This document shows positions 12,157-21,293 of a DNA stretch of 64,000 nucleotides, in pieces (positions within the stretch are counted from its first letter, which is position 1; every line of letters starts with the position of its first letter). Made by a program: the position numbers and the translations under genes. A model generated the notes under the pieces. It searched no databases. It had not been told where the DNA came from and worked only from the letters and a program-made list of their open reading frames with translations. The DNA comes from Lepidurus packardi (taxonomy: Eukaryota > Arthropoda > Branchiopoda > Notostraca > Triopsidae), in the NCBI GenBank assembly GCA_023053545.1, contig JAKZAN010000001.1, positions 10,746,565 through 10,810,564 on the forward strand. Direction: 5' to 3'.

Positions 12157-13188
12157 TCAAGTCTCAAAGGGAATATCAAGTCTCAAAGAGGCTCGGTTAC
12201 TGTCGGGGTTTCTTCGAAAAGCCTCACAACGTTCGATGGTATTAAAGTGTGCCAATCTGCGAGCTCCAGTAGCCTTGTTTATAACCCGGAAAACTTCTTC
12301 GGAGATTTTCTTGATAATAACACAAACGGACCAACCCACGGCCTATGAAATTTTGGAGATCTTCCTCTTATAGGAACGGGAGCATGCAACCACACGAGAT
12401 CACCCACTTGCAAGGTCTTTTCAGCAACATAGCGATCATAATACTGCTTTCGCCGAGCTTGAGCTGCCAGCAAACGTTCGTCTGCTTTTTCGTACACCGT
12501 TTTCAATCTTGCTCCAGATTTCTGGCATACTCAGAAACCGAAGTTCCTGCCTTAACCACGTTTCCTGCCTGAAAAACTATATCAGCAGGAACAGCAATTC
12601 ATGCCCTAAATGTAACTTAGCCGGAGTAAAATCGGTGGACGCTTGAACGCCAGACCGGTAAGCTAAAAGGACCTTTGGCCCCAAACTGTCTCATGTTTCC
12701 ACAGCTTGGTCAAGGAGCTTACACAATCAGGCCAATATCGTCCAACTCGATCGCTCCACAAAACCATCACTCTGAGGATGATATGGCGTAGTTCTCGTCT
12801 TGTTGATTTTTAGTATTTCGCAAACTTCCTTTACAACGTTTGCGTCGAAATTTCTACCTTGATCTGCGTGCAGTTGCTCTGGTGCCCCGAACAGACACAC
12901 AACCTCGTTGAGGGACTTGTTGGCATCGTCTCAGCTTCTTGATTAGGAATGGGATACGCCTCTAACCATTGGGTGAATAAATCGCCAGCAACGAGAATGT
13001 ATCTATTGCCCCACTTCGTTTCAGGCAAAGGACCCAATATATCCATGGCCACAATTTCGCCAGGCCGTTTGGCAGACAAGGATCTTAAAGGGGCACGGCT
13101 CTTCTGCTGTGGCGAGTTACTCTGCCCACAAGTGATGCACATCTTGCACCACGCCATCACATCTTCCTGCATTTTGGGCCTGTAGAAC
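12157..13188 (-). pseudogene. Ty3/gypsy-type retrotransposon, left half of split host copy: integrase core and C-terminus
   Basis: On the minus strand this encodes the integrase zinc-finger end (CITCGQ), the catalytic core start (VAMDILGPLPE, GDLFTQWLEAYP) and a pol C-terminus (YYDRYVAEK, VGDLVWLHAPVP, FNTIERCEAFRRNP). Several frame breaks lie between 12340 and 12950. The reading frame at 13188 continues directly into the minus-strand copy that resumes at 18538, so both are halves of one element separated by a later insertion. It is non-functional. Confidence 0.85.
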
Positions 13189-13690
13189 TGTAATATAATG
13201 AAGAGATTGTAAATCCTTGCTTTCCCTTTGTTATTGCCCATGAGAATATCACTTAACTGGCTAATTCTTGTGAACCAGGAACTTTGTGCCTTTTACCTTT
13301 TGAAACCCTTTCCCTTGTATATTGTGGCGTTCCGTACCCGTGTTGAACCTTGTTGCTCGCCAGGCTCCTTGGCTGCTTTCCTTGAAGCGTCGTCCTTGGG
13401 GAGTCGATGGGGTATGGCAAGGTGATTGCGGAGAGGACGACAAGCCGAGGCTATCGAGGGGGATAAAACACGTTGGCCTTGCTTAATTTGCACGTTTTGG
13501 TAGTGGGTGGCGGATTCTTGGCGAAGGGCAAGGCCGGGTCAATGAAGGACCAACGTTGGAAGAGGGATATTCTCTAAAGAAAGTTCGCCAAGTTATATAA
13601 AAAGGGGAAGGAAATGTAAAAGGGGTGAGTCCGGTTTTGGACGGTGAAGGAAATACAACATTTGGAACAGACAGACCGCGACAATATGTA

Positions 13691-15127
13691 CAGTCATGAG
13701 CAAAAAAAACTGCTCAGCCAAAGCGCAGAGGTCTAATTAGGCTTCTTGAGGCTGATTTACCTTCATTAGTGGGTGAAAGAGCTTGAACCAATTGGTTACA
13801 AGGTGCGCCCGGGAAATTGAAAGGTTTTGTTGATATATAAAAATCTTCACGGGAGATAGCAAGAAGACTCAATGTGAGTAAAAACACTGTTAACAAGTGT
13901 CTCAACAGATTTTGGAATGAAGGCAACGTGAACCGAAAGGTAAAAATATTTTTGGAAATTACCTTCTATCTTATTTTGTTATAATTAGGCAGGATCAGGT
14001 CGTCCACACAATTTAAGTGATGACGAAAAAATAAACTTGATTGCAGCAAGTGTCTCGAACCCGGCACTCAGTATGAATAAAGTTATCGATATGGTTGGCG
14101 TTAGTGCCTCGAGGTTTACGGGATACCGTGTGTTAAGTGAGGCTGGGTTTAACTCGAGAAGGCCAGCTCGTAAGTTCTTACTGTCTGAGAGACATAAGGA
14201 AGCAAGGATGTGGTTTTGTGAGAATTTCGTTAACGTCGACGAGAACTACTGGATGGCGGTCGTTTTTTCTGACGAAAGCACGATTTCCTCTGAACCAAGT
14301 GGTCCAGTTCGTGTTTACAGAGAAGTAAGGTTAGATTTTGAGTAGTAGTTTTTAAAAATAAGCTTTCTGTTCGTTAGAAAAATCAGCGATTTTCAGAGCA
14401 AATGGTTCGGGAAAACGGCAGGAGCGGGCGGTATTCAGTTCCAGTATTCGCATGGTTTTCGGCGGTAACCGGGTTAAGCCCGCTAATAAGACTACCGAAG
14501 AAGTTTCACGGAGTCGAATATCGCGAAATTCTGGCAAGCGAAATTCCTGTCATGCGCACGCTTTTAGGTAATGCACTCGTATTTCAGCAAGACAATTCGC
14601 CGATTCATAAGGCGAACACGGTTATGACCTATCTTGAGAAAGAAGGGGTGCCACTTTTACCCCACCCACCGAGGTCGCCAGACTTGAACCCTATTGAGCA
14701 TATCTGGGCCATGCTTAAACGAGAAATTAAGTAATTTTAATTTCCTTTATTTTAAACTCCAATAACGTGCCTTTTTAGCCCATCCAACATAAGAAACGAA
14801 GATACGCTCTGGGAAGAGGCAAGCCGAGTATGGGAACAATTAGCTGATAATTCAGATTTCTGGCTAAAGCTGGTTGACTCTATGCCACGGAGACTACATG
14901 CGTGTATTGAAAATAATGGTGGTATAACAAAGTATTAACAGATCACATGAAACGAAGGAATATAGTCATACATATTTTTATACATAAACAAAACCTTTGA
15001 ATTTCCCGGGCGCACCTTGTAACCGATTGGTTCAAGCTCTTTCACCCACTAATGAAGGTAAATCAGTCTCAAGAGGCCTAATTAGACCTCTGCGCTTTGG
15101 CTGAGCAGTTTTTTTTGCTCATGACTG
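13691..15127 (+). mobile_element. Tc1/mariner-type DNA transposon with long terminal inverted repeats, TA duplication
   Basis: The element is 1437 bp, flanked by TA at 13689-13690 and 15128-15129. Terminal inverted repeats of about 143 bp (13691-13833 and 14985-15127) begin CAGTCATGAGC and differ at only about four positions by eye, which suggests a recent insertion. It encodes a DD34E transposase on the plus strand. It lies inside the 5' LTR of the gypsy copy, so it is the youngest layer of the nest. Confidence 0.92.
13841..14938 (+). CDS. Tc1-type transposase, apparently split by short introns
   Basis: Cut-and-paste transposase. Four blocks join in phase across GT-AG boundaries: 13841-13939, 13989-14324, 14378-14730 and 14779-14938 (stop). 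The introns are about 49, 53 and 48 bp. The first block is the helix-turn-helix (REIARRLNVSKNTV). GSGRP follows at the linker. The first catalytic Asp is in FSDEST, the second in FQQDNS and the Glu in NPIEH, with exactly 34 residues between the second Asp and the Glu (DD34E). No initiator ATG is in frame with the first block (a TAA precedes it), so the N-terminus must come from the inverted repeat through another splice, or the gene has lost its start. Spliced transposases are unusual for this family. Confidence 0.75.
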
Positions 15128-15190
15128 TACATACATATTCCTCCCTTTCAAATACAGGGTCAGTCTCAGCCTAAGCACGAAAACGTTACA

Positions 15191-18100
15191 ATGGCGCAAC
15201 CGGTAGGATCGAAAGCTGAGAAAGTTCGTTTTCCAAAATTCGCTCCCGAACTGTTCTATATTGGAACAGGAGATGAGTGGGAAGCGTGGAGTCGGCATTT
15301 CGATCGTTACGCAAAGTTTAGTGACTTAGAAGAAAGAAAAAAAACAAAAGAAAAAAAAAGACTTGCGGAAAACGTGTTTACACTTTTGGACAAAGACATA
15401 TAAGCTAACTATAGTCGTGCAGTGGCCACTATGAGTGATATCTTCAGAGCAACGGACGTGAGTGTGTATCGGCAGAAATTTGACACTATGATCAGGGTTA
15501 AGGGCGAAACGGTGCTAGAGTTTGTTGGTCACCTTCGTATCACCTTGAAAAAAGCGTATCCTACGATGGATGCTGTGAGTCAAGAAAGGATGATTGTCAA
15601 CCGTTTAGTCGATTCTTTGGATTCGACGGAGCAGCGATTGGTCAAAATTGAAGAATTGATGGAGCAGCGACTTAGTGCCATGAAGAAGCTTATGGAGAAG
15701 ATGACAGCAAATCCTCCCAAGCCAAACAACAGATGGAACAAACCGAAGACTTGCTACAATTGCGGAGAATTTGGCAATTTCAGAACGACATGTACCAAAC
15801 CCGGACAGGCTAATGGCGCTGCGAATAGCATCCCGAAGGACAAGGGAAACTACCACTAACTGGAACTTGGGCTCCGTCTCCAGTTAATCCGTCAAATGGG
15901 GCCGTTACTGATTTTGCTGTTTCGCATGTGACCCTACCTGGTTTTGTAAAAGGTTATTGCAGCAAGACGTTTGTTTCTATGCTTGTAGACTCTGGTTCGG
16001 GCATTACACTAGTGAAACGGTATTTTGTGAATAACTCAGTTTTACAACTAGTCAATTTTCACGCTGAAACAGTGAAAAGTCAAGTTATGAAAATTTTGTG
16101 CAGAACTGTCGTTTCTTTCAAGATTGACGAAGAAGAATTTTCCTTTGATGTCCTCGTACCAATGACATGAAGCAGGAAGTCATTTGGGTAGAGACTTTTT
16201 GAACCGATTTAAAATGATAGTAGACTTCAAGGACGACGTGTACTGTTTCGGGAATAAGCAAGTATCTTTGGCAGAGAAACCCTCATGAGGTAGCTGTTAT
16301 AGTGTCCGAAACATGTGTGATTCCAGCTCAACATGAAATTTTTGTGAGAGTTTGTGTGCCAGATTCAATCACTGCTCAAGGATTGGTAGAAAAATGACTA
16401 ACAGTTCAGATTCGAGTGGTTGGTAAATTGCAAGGGAACTGGTTTCGGTTGAAGATGGACTAATTCCGGTGAGATTTATGAATGTCACTGATCCGCCTGT
16501 TCGACTGAAGTCCGGTATAACCGTTGGTGTTTTCACACCTATGGCAGATATGGTTATCAGCCGGTAATGTCAAATGTCAAAAATGATTTAAAGTGGCACA
16601 GGATCAACGAAGTTAACCAGACTAGCCTGATCGAAGAATTTGATGGTCCATTCCTCCCTCTTTTTGATGAACCGTCTAAGAAATTAACGATGAGTCAATT
16701 GGATGAATTAGAAACTTTCCTGTGTAAATACTGGGGTATTTTGTCGCTATATCCAAATGATTTGGGTAGGACAAACTATTTCAAACATCGGATCAACACT
16801 GGAACCCAGCCGCCTGTTCGTGTTCCCCCAGGAGAATTCCGGCACATTGGAAGCCACAACTGGACACCATGGTTAACGATCTACTGGAACAGGGAGTTAT
16901 TTCGCCTTCTTCAAGTCCTTGGAATTCGCCTATTGTTATGGTTAAGAAGAATGATGGAACCCTTCGCTTATGTGTGGATTACCGGGATTTAAATAACGTG
17001 ACAATCAATGTGGGTTTGGGTGCGGTTCTGTCCCAATGTATTGATGGAGTGGAAAGGTCGATAGCATTTGCAAGTCGCGTCTTGTCATCAGCAGAATCTA
17101 GGTACTGCGTTACCCGAAAAGAACTTTTGGCAGTAAAATTTGCATTAACGCAATTCAGCCATTATCTCTTGGGTAAGCCATTGAAGCTTCGAACAGACAG
17201 TGCAATGACTTGGATGAGGAGATGCAAAAACCCTTCAGGACAAATTTTTTTATGGCTTCGGCTAATTGCTTCCTACCAATTTGAAATCAAGCATCGCCCA
17301 GGGGAAAAGCACGGCAATGCTGATGCGTTATCAAGACTTCCGTGTACGCAGTGCGGGATGAATAACGACAATCCTGAGAATCAAGAAGAAGACGAAGAGG
17401 AAGATATTCCTGATATACCATTTAGTAGTCCTCTGGCTGATCCGATAGTGAATGCTTTGGAATCATGTGAGACATCGGTCACTTTTCATCAGAAATATGA
17501 CTAAGACCTCAAAGTTATTTTCGGATGGCTTAAGACACCAAGCACCTTCCCAATCTCACCGCAGAGTTTGAACTCATCGTTGAGGAGTTATTGGACCCAG
17601 AAAAGTAAGCTTTTGTTGGATGATGGGGTTTTGTATCGAAAATAGTCTTGTAAAGTGGGGGAGCGTCTTCAACCTCTCGTACCAAAGAAAGTCGCGGAGG
17701 TTCTCCTTAGAACCTACCACAACGATGAAACCGCTGCACATATGGGTGTCAGGCGGACTCCGGCGAAGTTCAGACAGAGATTTTATTGGCTGAAGATGCA
17801 GGAGGATGTAACAGCATGGTGTCGGAAGTGTATTACATGCGGACAGTAACCCGCCGCAACAGAGAAGCCGCGCCCCATTAAGGTCCTTGTGTGCTAAGCG
17901 TCCTAGTGAAATTATAGCCATGGACATTCTTGGACCACTTCCTGAAATTAAGTGGGGCAATAAATACGTTATGGTCGTAGGGGATTTGTTCAGCAAATGG
18001 TTGGAGGCTTTCCCTATTCCCAATCAAGAGGCTTCGGTAATAGCCGAATAGTTTCTCAACGAGTACGTGTGTAGACATGGGGCACCAGAACAACTGCTTA

Positions 18101-18425
18101 CAGATCATGCCAAAGGTCTTACTAGCGTATAGGACTGGTGTACAAGCATCAACCGATTACACTCCGGCGAAGTTACATTTAGGTCGTGAATTGCTTTTGC
18201 CTACTGATGTAGTGTTTCAAGCGGGAAATGTGCATAAAACGGGGACTTCGGTGTCTGAGTATGCCAATAAGTAGGAGAAAGATTTGGAAGCAGTATACCT
18301 AAAGGTAGGGGAACGTTTTCTTGCAGCTCAAACTCGACAGAAGCAATATTATGTTCGCGAAGTTGCTGGGGAATCGTTCCAAGTTGGTGTGATCTTGTGT
18401 GGGTTCATGCTCCTGTTCCTAAACT
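15191..18425 (+). pseudogene. gag-pol of the inserted gypsy copy, broken
   Basis: Plus-strand order is gag (15191-15859), protease (VDSGSG near 15990), reverse transcriptase start (16870-17010), RNase H (near 17150-17350, with chromodomain-free pol) and integrase (17655-18420). The CCHC knuckle reads CYNCGEFGNF, with Asn in place of His. Stops or shifts occur after 15400, at 16170, near 17505, near 17850 and near 18054. The reverse transcriptase lacks its palm: RDLNN is followed at once by RNase H sequence (GLGAVLSQ), so the YxDD box is gone. It cannot move on its own. Confidence 0.85.
15192..15209 (+). other. Primer-binding site of the gypsy copy (tRNA-Ser-like)
   Basis: TGGCGCAACCGGTAGGAT directly follows the LTR end (one base between). 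Its complement reads as a tRNA 3' end: half of a T-arm (ATCCTAC), an acceptor strand CGGTTGC, discriminator G, then CCA. G73 with CCA fits a serine-type tRNA, but the tRNA is inferred. Confidence 0.75.
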
Positions 18426-18534
18426 AGGAACTTTGTGCCTTTTACCTTTTGAAACCCTTTCCCTTGTATATGTACATATATATTCCTCCTTTCAAATACA
18501 GGATCAGCCTTAGCCTAGGCACGAAAACGTTACA
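18426..18534 (+). repeat. 3' LTR remnant of the inserted gypsy copy
   Basis: It matches the 5' LTR from AGGAACTTTGTGCC to CGTTACA but lacks the first roughly 88 bp of the LTR. It also lacks a central block of about 365 bp, deleted between GTATAT repeats near 18470. It ends exactly at the GAAC target duplication. Confidence 0.8.
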
Positions 18535-20990
18535 GAACCTCTGTCTTAACTTGAATATGGTACGCTCTACACACATGTGAGCAGCTGTTGCATCATCATG
18601 GTAAGCCTTTAACAGAATGCTCACCACCTTTCGAGGAACCAGGGGTAGGGGACGTTCCCCCTCTTCGGAAATCCACTTCCGGTACAGAAACCCCTCCCGT
18701 AAGCAAATCTTACTTCTTTGGGTCCAGTAACTCCGCAGTGTAGGGTTCAGACCTCGCGGTGAATCTGGAAAGGTGTTCGGTGATCGGAGCCATCGAAAAA
18801 CCACTTTAAGATCCTTGTCACTTTTCTGCTGAAAAGTCATCGACGTCTCTTCTTGATGGGGTTCCAAGGAACTTACAACCGGGTCAGCTGATGGATTAGC
18901 ACAGGGCATGCCTGGGATATCGCCATCTTCCTCTTCTTCTGAACTCTCAACTCCGTCGTATTACATTCCACACTGTCCACAGAGACGTCTAGATAGCGCA
19001 TCAGCGTTTGTGTTTTTTCCTGGGCGATGTTCTATTGTGAATTGATAAGACTCGAACAGGCTCAGCCAGCGAAGGAAGTGTCCTGAAGGGTTCTTGCATC
19101 TTTTAACCCAGCTAGTTGCACTATTGTCAGTACGAATCCTAAAAGGTCGTCCCAGCAAGTAGTGGCTGAACTGTATTAAAGCAAATTTGATTGCCAGTAA
19201 CTCCTTCCTTGTTACACAATAACACGTTTCCGCTCTTCGACTAGCAAATGCAACTGGTCTCTAAGCCCCATCGATTACTAGTGACAAAACACCACCTAGG
19301 CCCACGTTACTTGTATCCCAGTCCACAATAAACGGCTTGGACAGATCAGGGAAAGCCAAAACGGGGTAGAAGATAATAGCCGTTTAAGCCGTGCAAAAGC
19401 TTCGTCGCAAACGGTGGACCACTCAAAATTTACACTTGCCTGGTTAACTTGTAGAGGGGCTTCGCAATGTCAGAAAAATTCAGAATAAACCTTCTGTAAT
19501 ACGAAGCCAATCCTAGAAATTGAACCGTCTGATCCGCGTTATCAGGTCTCGGCCATTCCACAATAGCCCTGGTCTTCTCCGGATCTGTTTTTATGCCATC
19601 TTGAGTCACCACATGCCCAAGGAATGTGACTGTTTCCCGGAACAACTTGCACTTACTCGGTTTGATCTTCAAATGGGCATCTCGCAACCGCTGGCAAACT
19701 TCGTCAAGTCTGGCTAAATGCTCCTCAAAAGTTCGGCTAAAGATAACGATGTCGTCCAAATAAATCAGACAAACTTTCCACTGTAATCCTCTAAGGACTA
19801 GCTCCATCAGTCTTTGGAAACTGCTTGGTCCATTGCAAAATCCAAAATCCGAAGATCCTGGACCATGGTTTCAAATTGGGGCTTCCAATGTGCAGGTATC
19901 CTCCTGGGGTGCACACGAACAGATGGCTGCGTTCCGGTGTTAATTCGATTTTTGTGATACGTTCTTCTCCCCAAATCACTTGGATGCATTGCCAAGATAC
20001 TCTTGTATTTCTGCAGAAATTTCTCCAACTCATCCCTCTGACTTGCTGTTAAAGTTCGAGATGGTTCTCCAAACATGGGAAACCGAGGGCCTTTGTGTTC
20101 ATTAGTCACACCGTTGTCTTCGGTATCTTGAACGTCCTGCGATGTGGTAGCGTACCCAACATTCGAAGTGATTACCTGGTTCACCGAATTCGCTAAAACT
20201 GTAAAAACTCCTACAGTAGTCCCCGACTTCAAAGGAACGGGTTGATCTGTAACGTTCATCAGTCTCACTGGAATACGGCCGTTGTTAACTGAAACAAGTG
20301 CCCTCGCAACAAAAAACCCACTCGTTTCTCCATGGGTACGGGGGAAGACCTTCTACCAATCCTTGGCCAGGGAATGTATCAGGCACTCGTGCTGTTGTCA
20401 GAATTTCATGACGCGCTGGTACATAAAGTGCTTCCATCAATACAGCAGCAACCGTATCCGGAATGTTTTCTTCCAGAAGCATTTGGTTGCTCCCAAAACG
20501 CAACACACAGTCTTTAAAATCTATCACCATTCCAAACTCCTGTAAGAAGTCCCGACACAAGATAACTTCTTGACTTATGTCGTCAGTAACGTAGACATTA
20601 AAAGATAATTCCTTCTCATTAATCTTAAGTGAAGCAACGGTGCAGCCCAAAATGTTCATAGTTTGACTGTTCGCTGTTCTAACCCGAATTGTCACTGACT
20701 CTAAACTTAAGTTTTGCACAAGATAGGGTTTCATCAATGTAATTGCCGACCCAGAGTCTACAAGCATGGGAACAACCGTCTCGCCACAGTGACCCTTTAC
20801 AAAAGCAGCTACATTCACATTCGCAGTGACAAATTCTAAATCTGCTCCTTTGGGAGACGCAACTGGAAACGGAGCCGAACTTCCAGTTACTTGGAGTTTC
20901 CCGACCTGTTGTTGCGTTTAGGCTTCTTGCAGTCAACTTTAAAATGCCCTTCTTCACCGCAGTTGCAGTTATAAATTTCTCCGGTTTCAT
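18535..20990 (-). pseudogene. Ty3/gypsy-type retrotransposon, right half of split host copy: gag zinc knuckle to integrase N-terminus
   Basis: Read on the minus strand from 20990: gag zinc knuckle (CGEEGHFKVDC), aspartic protease (MLVDSGSAITL near 20765), partial reverse transcriptase with the YLDD box (near 19750), thumb and connection, RNase H (RTDNSA, DALSRR near 18970-19150) and the integrase N-terminal HHCC region (HDDATAAHM) up to 18538. About 60 residues of the reverse transcriptase fingers are missing near 19800-19860 with a frame change, and other shifts occur near 20270 and 20880. Gag and the 5' LTR are cut off at about 21000. Confidence 0.87.
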
Positions 20991-21293
20991 AATACTTTAA
21001 ATAGGTCCATAAGATTATTGCAAATGGGACTTTTAATCTAATTTCGGTTTCCTTCCCTTCATCTTTTTGTTTCTCATTTCCCTGTTTCTTTGTTGTTTTT
21101 TTGCTTTCTATTCTTGGTTTCCCTTTCCTTTCCGACGTGTTTGTAAGCTTTTTTGTGGATTTGAAAGGAGCACAGAACCCGGGTTCTGAACAGAGGATTC
21201 AGTCCTTTTTCTGTTGTCGTAACGCGTGGTTGGATGAACTAGGCGTTACAAGCTCGATTTCCTCAATCTTTGTTTAGAAAAATCTTCTTAAAC
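20991..21293 (+). promoter_or_regulatory. Probable promoter region of the cytokine-like gene
   Basis: Pyrimidine-rich DNA with a perfect 14-bp palindrome, AGAACCCGGGTTCT, at 21174-21187, about 107 bp before the start codon. No TATA box is obvious. The retrotransposon remnant ends just upstream. Confidence 0.35.

Larger units (their letters stand above)
13189..15190 (+). repeat. 5' LTR of the inserted gypsy copy, interrupted by a Tc1-type transposon
   Basis: Without the DNA transposon the LTR is about 563 bp (13189-13690 plus 15130-15190). It is recognised by the block TTTGTGCCTTTTACC near 13284 and the end block AGCACGAAAACGTTACA, both repeated in the 3' LTR at 18426-18534. It is followed one base later by the primer-binding site. 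Confidence 0.85.
13189..18534 (+). mobile_element. Ty3/gypsy-type LTR retrotransposon inserted in another gypsy copy (plus strand), decayed
   Basis: The element begins TGTAATA and ends CGTTACA, so both ends obey the TG...CA rule. GAAC flanks it on both sides (13185-13188 and 18535-18538), a 4-bp target duplication typical of this group. It contains a 5' LTR interrupted by a Tc1-type transposon, a tRNA primer site, broken gag-pol and a shortened 3' LTR. It sits head-on inside the integrase coding region of a minus-strand relative. Confidence 0.88.

Noticed and set aside
13228-13493. Small ORFs on both strands at the start of the nest
   Set aside because: They fall within the LTR of the inserted gypsy copy.
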